Below are positions 9,458-17,633 of a DNA stretch of 64,000 bases, one piece after another. How positions within the stretch are numbered: position 1 is the stretch's first letter; each line of letters begins with the position of its first letter. The notes beneath the pieces were generated by a model, which ran no database searches, was not told the DNA's origin, and was given only the letters and a program-made list of their open reading frames with translations. The DNA lies in the NCBI RefSeq assembly GCF_010731775.1, contig NZ_AP022590.1, forward strand, positions 2,790,001 through 2,854,000, written 5' to 3'. Source of the DNA: Mycobacterium mantenii. GTDB taxonomy: Bacteria; Actinomycetota; Actinomycetes; Mycobacteriales; Mycobacteriaceae. A program made the translations under genes and the position numbers.

Positions 9458-9838
9458 GTGTCCACTACACATCGTCGCAGGCCGGCGCTGATCGCTCTGG
9501 TGATCGTCGCGGCATGCGGCTGCCTGGCCCTGGGCTGGTGGCAGTGGACCCGGTTCCAGTCCGTTTCCGGCTCATTTCAGAACCTCGGCTATGCGTTGCA
9601 GTGGCCGCTTTTCGCGTGGTTCTGCGTGTACGCCTACCGCAAATTCGTTCGCTACGAAGAGGAAGGCCCACCGCCGCGCAGCGCCGACGCCATGACCGAG
9701 ATACCCGCCGGGCTGTTGCCCGAGCGACCCAAGCCCACGCCGCAGGAACCCGACGACCCCGCGCTGCGGGAGTACAACACCTACCTGGCCGAGCTCGCCG
9801 CGCAAGACGCCGAAAAGCAGAAGAGGACAACCGCATGA
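9458..9838 (+). CDS. lprD: LprD, Rv1343c-type membrane/lipoprotein
   Basis: A 126-residue protein, the same length as the M. tuberculosis orthologue and close to it in sequence. The N terminus carries a hydrophobic stretch with a cysteine (VIVAACGCLALGWW, about 15-28) that has been read as a lipobox. A second membrane segment (about 46-60, WPLFAWFCVYAYRKFVRY) suggests it is membrane-spanning instead. The C-terminal half is Pro/Glu-rich and ends with a charged helix. Start is GTG. Its stop overlaps the ATG of the next gene (ATGA), so the two are coupled. Function is not established. Confidence 0.85.
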   Translation: MSTTHRRRPALIALVIVAACGCLALGWWQWTRFQSVSGSFQNLGYALQWPLFAWFCVYAYRKFVRYEEEGPPPRSADAMTEIPAGLLPERPKPTPQEPDDPALREYNTYLAELAAQDAEKQKRTTA

Positions 9839-10185
9839 CCACACCGGAGACGCCCGGGGCGCCAGTGCCCGCAGTCCCCGTCGACAAGATCCGCACCGCG
9901 TTGCTCGGCTACCGGATCATGGCGTGGACGACCGGTCTGTGGCTGATCGCGCTGTGCTACGAGATCGTCTCGCACCTCGCCTTCGGCCACGAGATCCGCT
10001 GGATCGAAGTCGTCCACGGCTGGGTGTATTTCATCTACGTGCTGACCGCCTTCAACCTGGCGATCAAGGTGCGCTGGCCGCTCGGCAAGACGGTGGGCGT
10101 GCTGCTCTCCGGGACCATCCCGCTGCTCGGCATCATCGTCGAGCATTTCCAAACCCGGGACGTCAAGGCGCGCTTCGGCCTCTAG
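9835..10185 (+). CDS. DUF3817 integral membrane protein (Rv1342c-type)
   Basis: A 116-residue protein with three predicted membrane helices (about 23-45, 58-77 and 85-103). It fits the DUF3817 family, whose members often sit beside transporters or lipoproteins; no reaction is known. The ATG at 9835 overlaps the lprD stop codon, so translation is coupled. The start giving MTTPETPG is preferred over a longer frame reaching back inside lprD. The 164 bp after it, between this gene and the oppositely oriented rdgB, has no clear hairpin terminator. Confidence 0.82.
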   Translation: MTTPETPGAPVPAVPVDKIRTALLGYRIMAWTTGLWLIALCYEIVSHLAFGHEIRWIEVVHGWVYFIYVLTAFNLAIKVRWPLGKTVGVLLSGTIPLLGIIVEHFQTRDVKARFGL

Positions 10186-10349
10186 GTCACCTCCGTCCCA
10201 GCGGTCTCTTTCCGGCATGGCACCGCGAGTGCCCAGCTTTGCGCGACAACGCCGGGCAATAGCAAGTTGTCGCTCAAGGGCGGGCAAAACGTCAATCATC
10301 CTGCGCCGGGACTGGAGTGATGCCTGCTGCCGATGCCCCGCGGAGCGTT

Positions 10350-11006
10350 CTAACCCGACCGGGCCAGCGTTTCCAGCGCCGGCAACAGCAGCCGCAGCGC
10401 GCGACCGCGATGCGAGACCGCGTCCTTCTCCGCAGGACTCAGCTCTGCCGCGGTGCGGTCGAAGCCATGGGGAACGAAGACCGGGTCATAACCGAAACCG
10501 CCGTCGCCGCGCGGTTCCCGGGCAATGCTGCCGGGCCACTCACCGCGGACGACGACCTCGCCGGCGGCCGAGACGAGCGCACAGGCGGACACGAACGCCG
10601 CACCGCGCCGACCGTCGGGCACGTCGCGCAATTGCGCCAGCAGCAATGCGGTATTGCCGGCGTCGTCGCCGTGCTTGCCCGCCCAGCGCGCTGACAGCAC
10701 ACCCGGCATGCCGTTGAGCGCGGCCACCTCCAGCCCGGAATCGTCGGCCACACTTGCCAGCCCGGTCGCGGTGAACGCATCCCGCGCCTTGGCCAAGGCG
10801 TTGTCCTCGAAAAGCGCGCCCGTCTCGGGTGCTTCCTCGAACGGCGCCACATCGTCGAGCGACGCCAACGTCAGCCCCGTCAGGCCGGCAGCGTCGAGCA
10901 CCCGGCGCAACTCGGCCAGCTTCTTCGGGTTGCGGCTGACGACCAGGAGCCGTGACGATCGCAAGGGCGGCGAAGCCGGGCGCAGCGGGTCGTCACCATC
11001 AGGCAC
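10350..11006 (-). CDS. rdgB: RdgB/HAM1 non-canonical purine NTP pyrophosphatase
   Basis: A 218-residue protein of the Ham1/RdgB family, which hydrolyses ITP, dITP and XTP to their monophosphates and so keeps deaminated purines out of DNA and RNA. Motifs are SRNPKKLAEL near the N terminus (substrate binding), the catalytic/metal region SVADDSGLEVAALNGMPG, and FGYDPVFVP followed by SHRGRAL at the C terminus. The GTG start lies 2 bp after the rph stop and gives about 14 more N-terminal residues than the M. tuberculosis protein, so the true start may be slightly downstream. Pairing with rph is the usual arrangement. Confidence 0.93.
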   Translation of the reverse strand: MPDGDDPLRPASPPLRSSRLLVVSRNPKKLAELRRVLDAAGLTGLTLASLDDVAPFEEAPETGALFEDNALAKARDAFTATGLASVADDSGLEVAALNGMPGVLSARWAGKHGDDAGNTALLLAQLRDVPDGRRGAAFVSACALVSAAGEVVVRGEWPGSIAREPRGDGGFGYDPVFVPHGFDRTAAELSPAEKDAVSHRGRALRLLLPALETLARSG

Positions 11007-11008
11007 GG

Positions 11009-11788
11009 TCAGCTGCCGAACGCCTTCGGCGCCGGAGCCCCCTCGGGAAGGTCACCGGGGTACGGGAGCTGCAGCGCCTCGCGCTGCGCGGCGAACAACT
11101 TCTCGCATGCGGCCAGGGCCACGTCGAGCATCTTGTCCAGCGTCGAGCGCGGGAAGGTCGCGCCCTCGCCGGTTCCCTGAATCTCCACCAGGGTCCCGGT
11201 GTCGGTGGCGACGACGTTCATGTCGACCTCGGCGCGGGAGTCCTCCTCATAGGGCAGATCGACCCGGATCCGGCCGTCGACCACGCCGACGCTGACCGCC
11301 GCGATCGCACACGATAACGGCCGCGGGTCGGACAACTTGCCCGCCGCGGCGAGATAGGTCACCGCATCGGACAACGCCACGAAGGCACCCGTGATGGCCG
11401 CGGTGCGGGTGCCGCCGTCGGCCTGCAAGACGTCGCAGTCGACGGCGATGGTGTTCTCCCCCAACGCCGCCAGGTCGATGCAGGCCCGCAGCGACCGGCC
11501 GATCAGCCGGCTGATCTCCTGGGTGCGCCCGGACAGGCGGCCCTTCACCGATTCGCGGTCGGAGCGAGAGTGAGTCGCCGACGGCAACATCGCGTACTCG
11601 GCGGTCAGCCACCCCAGGCCCGAACCCTTGCGCCAGCGCGGCACTCCGTCGGTGACGCTGGCGGTGCACATCACCTTGGTGTGGCCGAATTCGATCAACA
11701 CCGAACCAGCGGGATGGTCAGTGAAACCGCGGGTGATGACGACGGGCCGAAGCTCGTCGTCGAGGCGGCCGTCTTCTCGTCTCGTCAC
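11009..11788 (-). CDS. rph: ribonuclease PH
   Basis: A 259-residue phosphorolytic 3'-to-5' exoribonuclease that trims tRNA precursors, identical in length to M. tuberculosis RphA. Motifs include the phosphate-binding [16 protein letters not shown] and the active-site region [19 protein letters not shown]. Start is GTG. A TAGTGT -10 element on the minus strand (11796-11801) is 7 bases upstream, which suggests a leaderless transcript. It is followed at once by rdgB. Confidence 0.96.
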   Translation of the reverse strand: MTRREDGRLDDELRPVVITRGFTDHPAGSVLIEFGHTKVMCTASVTDGVPRWRKGSGLGWLTAEYAMLPSATHSRSDRESVKGRLSGRTQEISRLIGRSLRACIDLAALGENTIAVDCDVLQADGGTRTAAITGAFVALSDAVTYLAAAGKLSDPRPLSCAIAAVSVGVVDGRIRVDLPYEEDSRAEVDMNVVATDTGTLVEIQGTGEGATFPRSTLDKMLDVALAACEKLFAAQREALQLPYPGDLPEGAPAPKAFGS

Positions 11789-11795
11789 GACGCCA

Positions 11796-11801
11796 ACACT
11801 A
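11796..11801 (-). promoter_or_regulatory. -10 element (TAGTGT) of a probable leaderless rph start
   Basis: TAGTGT on the minus strand is separated by 7 bases from the GTG of rph at 11788, and no ribosome-binding site is visible. Confidence 0.45.
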
Positions 11802-11863
11802 GCCCGCCGACCATGCGCGCCCCGCGCTGAGGAGCCGGGCGACTCGGCACGGCCGCGGCCGGC

Positions 11864-12646
11864 TCAGACCCTCTCGGAGCGGCGGATATCGAACGTCTCC
11901 CCGCACACCACCGCGTGCACCGGCCCATCGAACTCGGCCTTGGCCTCGCTGATCACGTCCTCCCGCGAGGTCCACGGCGGGATGTGCGTCAGCAACAGTT
12001 CGTGAACGCCGGCCTCGGCCGCGGCCCGGCCGGCCTCGGTGCCCGACAGATGCAGCGCGGGCGGACGGTCCGGGGAGTGCGTCCAGGAGGCCTCGCAGAG
12101 AAAAACATCGGCGCCGCGAGCCAGGTCGACGAGCTGATCGCAGGCACCGGTGTCACCGCTGTAGACGAACGACGCGCCGGAGGGATCGGTGATCTTCAGG
12201 CCGTAGGACTCGGTCGGATGAGCCACCACTCGGGGGGTCACCGTGAGCGCACCGATCGTCACCGGCTCGCCATCGACCCAATGCTGGACATCGAAGATGT
12301 CCGAGCAGTCGTCGATCTCGCCGCCGTAAGGGGACGACGCCGCGCCCAACCGCGACCAGGTGTCCCCGGGGCCGTACAGCAACGCCTTACCGTCGGGGCG
12401 CGTCGGGTGATAGCGCCGCCACACGAAAAGTCCGGGCAAATCCAAACAATGGTCGGCATGCAAATGCGACAACAGCACGTGCACGGATCCGGGATCGGCA
12501 TAGCGCTGCAGCGCGCCGAGAACGCCCCCGCCGAAGTCGATGACCAACGGCGGAGTGTCCGGTGCCCGGAGCAGGTAACCCGACGCGGGCGAATCCGGCC
12601 CCACCACGCTGCCCGAGCAGCCGAGCACGGTTATTCGCACGGACAC
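11864..12646 (-). CDS. Rv1339-type cyclic-nucleotide phosphodiesterase (metallo-beta-lactamase fold)
   Basis: About 260 residues of the metallo-beta-lactamase/RNase Z-like fold. The metal site is HLHADH (about 62-67), with downstream ligands in VYSGDTGACD and in LTHIPPW. The M. tuberculosis orthologue has been reported to be an atypical class II-like phosphodiesterase that lowers cAMP. The GTG at 12646 places MSVRITVLGC at the N terminus. An ATG at 12691 in the same frame would add 15 residues, as annotated in M. tuberculosis, and neither start has a good ribosome site. It sits between rph and murI on the same strand. Two nucleotide cyclases are encoded elsewhere in this window. Confidence 0.88.
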   Translation of the reverse strand: MSVRITVLGCSGSVVGPDSPASGYLLRAPDTPPLVIDFGGGVLGALQRYADPGSVHVLLSHLHADHCLDLPGLFVWRRYHPTRPDGKALLYGPGDTWSRLGAASSPYGGEIDDCSDIFDVQHWVDGEPVTIGALTVTPRVVAHPTESYGLKITDPSGASFVYSGDTGACDQLVDLARGADVFLCEASWTHSPDRPPALHLSGTEAGRAAAEAGVHELLLTHIPPWTSREDVISEAKAEFDGPVHAVVCGETFDIRRSERV

Positions 12647-12719
12647 TACTGTGCCATGCCCGATGGGACCGTGCCGAAAACATCGCCGCATTGATGTGAT
12701 GAGAATCTCGTCGGCACGG

Positions 12720-13535
12720 CTAATCGATCCGGACGTGGTGAACGGGCCGCACACCGGCGACCGCCGGGCCCAGGAATCGCGCCGCCAAGGCGGTGAATGC
12801 CTCGGGGTCGCCGGTGGCTTCGAAGACCCGGGTCGCGGGCGGTGCGTCATGCGGGCGCAGCAGGTCCTGTTCGGTGAGCACCCGAAGCACCTCCTTGGCG
12901 GTTTCCTCGGCGCTGGAAACCAGCGTCACGTAGTCACCCATCGCCAGCTGGATCAGCCCGGACAGCAGCGGGTAGTGCGTGCAGCCGAGCACCAGGGTGT
13001 CGACCTGCGCGGCCTGCAGCGGCTCCAGATAGCCCTCGGCCAGCCCGAGCACCTGACGCCCGCTCGTCACGCCGCGCTCCACGAAGTCGACGAAGCGCGG
13101 GCAGGCCACCGCGGTGATTTCGGTGTCGCGGGCGGCGGCGAACGCGTCCTGATAGGCATGCGAGTTGATGGTCGCCTGGGTGCCGATGACGCCGATCCGC
13201 CCGTTGCGGGTGGTGGCGACCGCACGGCGCACCGCGGGCAGGATCACCTCGACGACGGGCACGTCGTAGCGTTCGCGGGCGTCGCGCAGGCAAGCCGCGG
13301 ACGCGGTGTTGCAGGCGATGACCAACGCCTTGATGCCGCGGCCGACGAGATCGTCACCGATGGCCAGGGCGTGCGCCCGGACCTCGGGGATGGTCAGCGG
13401 ACCGTACGGACCGTGGCCGGTATCGCCGACGTAGATGATGTCCTCGTCGGGCAGCTGATCGATGATCGCCCGCGCGACGGTGAGTCCCCCGACACCGGAG
13501 TCGAAGACCCCGATGGGCGCCAGTGCCGAGCTCAT
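12720..13535 (-). CDS. murI: glutamate racemase
   Basis: A 271-residue cofactor-independent racemase that makes D-glutamate for peptidoglycan, the same length as in M. tuberculosis. The two catalytic cysteines are in ACNTASA (about 75) and GCTHYPLL (about 185), and the N-terminal substrate loop is [12 protein letters not shown]. Its start overlaps the stop of the rhomboid gene by four bases (ATGA), so the two are translationally coupled. Confidence 0.97.
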   Translation of the reverse strand: MSSALAPIGVFDSGVGGLTVARAIIDQLPDEDIIYVGDTGHGPYGPLTIPEVRAHALAIGDDLVGRGIKALVIACNTASAACLRDARERYDVPVVEVILPAVRRAVATTRNGRIGVIGTQATINSHAYQDAFAAARDTEITAVACPRFVDFVERGVTSGRQVLGLAEGYLEPLQAAQVDTLVLGCTHYPLLSGLIQLAMGDYVTLVSSAEETAKEVLRVLTEQDLLRPHDAPPATRVFEATGDPEAFTALAARFLGPAVAGVRPVHHVRID

Positions 13536-14206
13536 GTCTTGGGCCGCGGCGCAGCGGCGCCGACTTTCCTCGACGTCCGGCCCTTACGTTCCGGTGCGGA
13601 CAACACGTAGGCGGCCACGACGCCGGCGAACGCCCCGCACAGGTGGCCCTGCCAGGACACGCCACCGCATTGACCGAGCACGGGCATGGCACCCAGCAGG
13701 ACGCCGCCGTAGGCGAACAGCACCACCAACCCGATGACGATGTTCCAGAATCTGCGCACAAAAATCCCGAAGACAAGTAAGAAGGCGAGCCAGCCGAAGA
13801 TCAGCCCGGAGGCTCCGATGTGGTCGGTGGGGCCGCAGTTGCTACCCCAGTCGCCGATGAGCCAGGTGCCGAAGCCGCCCAGGATCCACACAATCGCGGT
13901 GGCCCACACGAACCGCGACAAGCCGGCCAGCGTCATCAGGAATCCGAGCACCAACATCGGGACGGTATTGGCCGCGAGGTGTTGCCAGTTGGCGTGCAGA
14001 ACCGGGGCGAAAACGATCCCCCAGAGGCCATCGGTTTTCCGCGGCCTGATGCCGTTGAGGTCCAGAGAATGGCCCAACAGCTGATCGATCAACTCGATGA
14101 GGTAGAGCAGCGCCACGAAGGTCAGGATCGTGGCGGCGCCCACCGTCCACGCGGGCTGCTCCGCCCGGGTCGCCGGTGCGCCGGGACGCCCGGTGGTCTT
14201 AGCCAT
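13532..14206 (-). CDS. rhomboid-family intramembrane serine protease (Rv1337-type)
   Basis: A 224-residue polytopic membrane protein with about six predicted helices. The rhomboid signature is present: [13 protein letters not shown] in the second helix, the nucleophile Ser in GASGLIFG, and the partner His in the GHLCGAF helix. Rhomboids cleave membrane proteins inside the bilayer; the substrate is unknown. It is coupled to murI by overlap. In M. tuberculosis cysM, cysO and mec lie upstream of this gene. Here only 36 bp separate it from the P1 peptidase gene. Confidence 0.9.
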   Translation of the reverse strand: MAKTTGRPGAPATRAEQPAWTVGAATILTFVALLYLIELIDQLLGHSLDLNGIRPRKTDGLWGIVFAPVLHANWQHLAANTVPMLVLGFLMTLAGLSRFVWATAIVWILGGFGTWLIGDWGSNCGPTDHIGASGLIFGWLAFLLVFGIFVRRFWNIVIGLVVLFAYGGVLLGAMPVLGQCGGVSWQGHLCGAFAGVVAAYVLSAPERKGRTSRKVGAAAPRPKT

Positions 14207-14242
14207 AGCTGCAGGTTACCGGGGCGGACGGCGGTGAACTTT

Positions 14243-15283
14243 TCATCGGGGAAACGCCCCGGGCAACACGTCGCGGTAGGTCGGTATCCCCGCGATCGAA
14301 TCCGCGGCGAACACGCCGACCAGCACGGCGCGCGCCACGCAGTCGGCCGCCGCGGCTCCCACCTCGGCGGCCAGCCGCATCTCCGGCGAAAACGAGGCGG
14401 GTGCGTCGGCCGCGGGTGGCACCTCCACGGCCCCGGTCGCGAGCGCGAACACGGTGTCGCCGTCGTACGGGGTGTGCGCCGGCCGGACGGTGCGGGCCAG
14501 GCCGTCCTGGGCGGCCACGGCGACGCGACGGCACGCGGCCGGGCTCAGCGCGGCATCGGTGGCCACCACCCCGATGACGGTGTTGAGCGGGTTCTGCAGC
14601 GGAGTGGACGCCGTCGGCAACTGCGCGAAGGCTTCGACCTGTTCCGCCGGTGGTGGCCGCAGCGCGAACTGGTGAATCAGGTCGGCCATCCACGGCAGGC
14701 CGGTGGCCCGGTCGGCGACCTCACCGGCGGAATTCACCACGACCACCGTGCCGACGGTCACGCCGCACGGCAGCGTTGTTGAGGTCGTTCCCACACCGCC
14801 CTTGAGCACCCCGGCACGGGCCCCGACGCCCGCGCCGACGCTGCCGACAGCCGTCGCCATGCCGTCCTCGGCGGCGACACAGGCCGCGTAACCGAACTCG
14901 GCCGTCGGCCGGCACTCCCAGGCACCGACCGGCAGATCGAAGATCACCGCTCCCGGCACGATGGGCACCACCCCGCCGTCCATCGCCACACCGCGTTCGC
15001 GTTCCTCCAGGAAGCGCATAACACCGTCCGCGGCGGCCAGACCGTAGGCGCTGCCCCCGGCGAGCAACACCGCGTCCACGAACCGCACGGTGTTGGCCGG
15101 GTCCAGCAGGTCGGTCTCCCGGGTGCCGGGCGCCCCGCCGCGGCAATCAACGGCGCCGACGGTGCCCGGCGGGGTGAGCACGACGGTCACCCCGCGGGCC
15201 CAGCCCGCGCCCAGGGACGCGTCGGGGTCGAGTCGTTGGTAGTGGCCGACACGGATACCCCCGACGTCGGTGATGGCGTTCAT
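14243..15283 (-). CDS. P1/DmpA-family (S58) peptidase, Rv1333-type
   Basis: A 346-residue protein of the P1 family of self-processing N-terminal-nucleophile aminopeptidases (DmpA/BapA). Characteristic segments are TDVGGIRVGHYQ at the N terminus, AVDCRGGAPGTRETDLL, LLAGGSAYGLAAADGVM, and KGGVGTTSTTL, which lies in the central region expected to hold the processing site. Length matches the M. tuberculosis protein (344). The physiological substrate is unknown. It is 16 bp downstream of the AosR-type gene on the same strand. Confidence 0.9.
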   Translation of the reverse strand: MNAITDVGGIRVGHYQRLDPDASLGAGWARGVTVVLTPPGTVGAVDCRGGAPGTRETDLLDPANTVRFVDAVLLAGGSAYGLAAADGVMRFLEERERGVAMDGGVVPIVPGAVIFDLPVGAWECRPTAEFGYAACVAAEDGMATAVGSVGAGVGARAGVLKGGVGTTSTTLPCGVTVGTVVVVNSAGEVADRATGLPWMADLIHQFALRPPPAEQVEAFAQLPTASTPLQNPLNTVIGVVATDAALSPAACRRVAVAAQDGLARTVRPAHTPYDGDTVFALATGAVEVPPAADAPASFSPEMRLAAEVGAAAADCVARAVLVGVFAADSIAGIPTYRDVLPGAFPR

Positions 15284-15299
15284 CCGGCGTCCGCGGCGG

Positions 15300-15881
15300 T
15301 CATCGGGGCCCCATGAGCACCAAGACCAGGTACTCCTGCAGCACGGTCAGCCACTGGTACACGTCGAAGTGCACTGCCAGCGGATGGTCGGCTGGCAGAC
15401 GCTCCGGGCCTTCCGGCCCGACCTCGAGCATGACACCCAAACTCAGCCGGATGTCGTTGACCGCCGCGATCCAGGAGTTCGCGTCCTCCTCGGTGAGCTC
15501 GAAGCGGCCGCCGTCGTCGGGCACCGTATCCAGCAACCGCTGTGCAGCAACGCGTTTGGCGTTGACGATGTCGGGCTCGTGCAGGCTGCGCAGGGCGGCG
15601 TTGAGGCTGTCCGCGGCATCGGGCGACGCGTCGTCCTCGTCGTCTTGCCGGTAGAAGTCGGGCAGCAGCCTTCGCAGTGTGGGATCTTTCGGCGGTTCGG
15701 CGTTTCCGGTTTTGATCCCGGTGATCTCCTCGAGTTCATCTGCGGGCGAAGAAGATTCACGCTCATCGAGCAGACCGATCATCGCCGTCGCCAAGTTTCT
15801 GAGCAGGGCGGCCTCATGGGAGGCCAGTGACGACCGAAAACGGGGACCGTCGGCGGTCTCGACCCGCTTCCATTTGCGCAC
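15300..15881 (-). CDS. aosR: AosR/Rv1332-type oxidative-stress regulator orthologue without cysteines
   Basis: A 193-residue DUF2017-like actinobacterial protein orthologous to Rv1332. That protein is described in M. tuberculosis as AosR, a redox-sensing partner of SigH that induces the mec-cysO-cysM cysteine pathway through an N-terminal CxxxC disulfide. The GTG start gives MRKWKRVE. Reading upstream in frame gives only nine codons before a TGA that overlaps the end of clpS, so no N-terminal extension is possible. The protein contains no cysteine at all, and the target operon is missing from the locus. The helical core, including the acidic central region and the VYQWLTVLQEYLVLVL C terminus, looks intact. 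A regulatory role is therefore uncertain here. Confidence 0.75.
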   Translation of the reverse strand: MRKWKRVETADGPRFRSSLASHEAALLRNLATAMIGLLDERESSSPADELEEITGIKTGNAEPPKDPTLRRLLPDFYRQDDEDDASPDAADSLNAALRSLHEPDIVNAKRVAAQRLLDTVPDDGGRFELTEEDANSWIAAVNDIRLSLGVMLEVGPEGPERLPADHPLAVHFDVYQWLTVLQEYLVLVLMGPR

Positions 15882-15905
15882 AGGGAATCGCCAGCGCCTC
15901 GGGCT

Positions 15906-16211
15906 TCAGCGGTCCTGCTGCATCGTCGCCCACAAACCGGCGGCGTGCAGCTTGGACACATCGACTTCCATGGACTCCCGGCTGCCGGCGGACACCACGG
16001 CCTTTCCTTCGTTGTGCACCTGCAGCATCAGCTTGGTGGCGTGCGGCTCGCTGTAGCCGAACAACTTCTGGAAGACATACGTCACGTAGGTCATCAGGTT
16101 GACCGGGTCGTCCCAGACGATCGTCACCCACGGGCTTGTCGTGGCCTCTACCGGAGCGGACTCTCGTTGTCCTGTAGTGCCCGGCTTCGTGGGCGCTGAC
16201 ATAACAACCAT
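15906..16211 (-). CDS. clpS: ClpS adaptor protein
   Basis: A 101-residue ClpS, which binds the ClpC1/ClpA N domain and delivers N-degron substrates to ClpP. The core [16 protein letters not shown] followed by [18 protein letters not shown] is almost identical to the M. tuberculosis protein, including the Asp-Asp-Pro-x-Asn residues of the substrate pocket. The ATG at 16211 equals the M. tuberculosis start and has TATCGT 7 bases upstream on the minus strand, which favours it over the ATG three codons later. It is divergent from pncB. Confidence 0.95.
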   Translation of the reverse strand: MVVMSAPTKPGTTGQRESAPVEATTSPWVTIVWDDPVNLMTYVTYVFQKLFGYSEPHATKLMLQVHNEGKAVVSAGSRESMEVDVSKLHAAGLWATMQQDR

Positions 16212-16218
16212 GGCCTAC

Positions 16219-16272
16219 ACGATACCGAGGGATGGGCGACGTTACCGAGCCCCCGATGGCAGCCGATACCGT
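16219..16272. promoter_or_regulatory. divergent leaderless promoter pair for clpS and pncB
   Basis: On the minus strand TATCGT (16219-16224) is 7 bases from the clpS ATG. On the plus strand TACCGT (16267-16272) is 6 bases from the pncB ATG at 16279. Only 67 bp separate the two start codons, so the two promoters share this short region. Neither start has a Shine-Dalgarno sequence. The -35 regions would overlap in the middle. Confidence 0.5.
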
Positions 16273-16278
16273 TATGGA

Positions 16279-17595
16279 ATGAACGACCCGGTCGTTACTG
16301 GGCTGCTGACCGACAAGTACGAGTTAACGATGTTGGCGGCGGCGCTGCGCGACGGCAGTGCCGATCGACGGACCACCTTCGAACTTTTTGCCCGCCGACT
16401 TCCCCAGGGGCGCCGCTACGGTGTGGTCGCCGGAACCGGACGGCTGCTCGAGGCGCTGCCGCAGTTCACCTTCGATGACCAGGCATGCCAGTTGCTGGGG
16501 CAATTCCTCGACCCAGATACGTTGCGGTACTTGCGCGAATTTCGGTTCGGCGGTGACATCGACGGTTACGCCGAAGGCGAGCTGTATTTCCCCGGATCAC
16601 CCGTGCTGTCGGTGAGCGGGACGTTCGCCGAATGCGTGGTGCTCGAGACGCTGGCCCTGTCGATCTTCAATCACGACAGCGCGATCGCGTCCGCCGCGGC
16701 GCGCATGGTGAGTGCGGCCAGGGGACGCCCGTTGATCGAGATGGGGTCGCGACGAACCCATGAGCAGGCCGCGGTCGCGGCGGCCCGCGCCGCCTACCTC
16801 GCCGGCTTCGCCGCGTCGTCCAACCTGGAGGCGCGGCGCTGCTACGGGATACCCGCCGAGGGCACCTCCGCGCACGCGTTCACCATGCTGTACTCCCGCG
16901 CCGACTCCGCTACGGAATCGACCGAATTGGCGGCGTTTCGCGCACAGGTCGAAGCGCTCGGCGTGGACACCACCCTGCTGGTGGACACCTATGACGTGAC
17001 GGCCGGAGTGGCCAATGCCGTGGCCGCCGCCGGCACCGAACTGGGTGCGGTGCGCATCGACTCCGGCGAGCTGGGCGTGCTGGCCCGCCAGGTGCGCGAG
17101 CAACTCGACAAGTTGGGAGCCACCCGAACCCGCATCGTGGTCTCCGGTGACCTCGACGAGTTCTCCATCGCGGCCTTGGCCGCCGAGCCGGTGGACAGCT
17201 ACGGCGTGGGCACGTCGCTGGTGACGGGCTCGGGCGCCCCGACGGCGAACATGGTGTACAAACTCGTCGAGGTGGACGGCTTGCCGGTGCAAAAACGCAG
17301 CAGCCACAAGGAATCCCGCGGGGGGCGCAAGGAGGCGCTGCGCCTGGCGCGCGGGTCGGGCATCATCACCGAGGAGGTGGTGTATCCGGCCGGCCATCGG
17401 CCCGCCGTCTCCGGACCGGCCCGGATGGTGACCGTCCCGCTGGTCCGCGGCGGCGAGCTGGTGTCCAAACCGAACCTCGCCGCGGCGCGCGAGCTGGTAA
17501 CTTCCGGGCTGCGCAGTCTGCCGTGGGAGGGACTGAACTTGTCGCACGGCGATCCCGCGGTCACGACGACGCTGATTCCCGCCGGCCGGCGGTAG
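16279..17595 (+). CDS. pncB: nicotinate phosphoribosyltransferase
   Basis: A 438-residue enzyme converting nicotinate and PRPP to nicotinate mononucleotide in NAD salvage, similar to M. tuberculosis PncB1. Family motifs are the N-terminal LLTDKYELTML, EMGSRRTHEQAAVAAAR (the His is at the position that is phosphorylated in the family), RIDSGELG, and TGSGAPTANMVYKL near the end. The ATG at 16279 is 8 codons before the conserved core. The open frame also allows an ATG at 16210, which would overlap the start of the divergent clpS. A -10 box at the leaderless distance supports 16279. Confidence 0.93.
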   Translation: MNDPVVTGLLTDKYELTMLAAALRDGSADRRTTFELFARRLPQGRRYGVVAGTGRLLEALPQFTFDDQACQLLGQFLDPDTLRYLREFRFGGDIDGYAEGELYFPGSPVLSVSGTFAECVVLETLALSIFNHDSAIASAAARMVSAARGRPLIEMGSRRTHEQAAVAAARAAYLAGFAASSNLEARRCYGIPAEGTSAHAFTMLYSRADSATESTELAAFRAQVEALGVDTTLLVDTYDVTAGVANAVAAAGTELGAVRIDSGELGVLARQVREQLDKLGATRTRIVVSGDLDEFSIAALAAEPVDSYGVGTSLVTGSGAPTANMVYKLVEVDGLPVQKRSSHKESRGGRKEALRLARGSGIITEEVVYPAGHRPAVSGPARMVTVPLVRGGELVSKPNLAAARELVTSGLRSLPWEGLNLSHGDPAVTTTLIPAGRR

Positions 17596-17633
17596 CACCG
17601 CCCCGAATTGCGAAGAGGGTAGCCACGTCCGAC

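Noticed and set aside
10186..10349. Terminator between the convergent DUF3817 and rdgB genes
   Set aside because: No stable hairpin with a T-run was found by eye.
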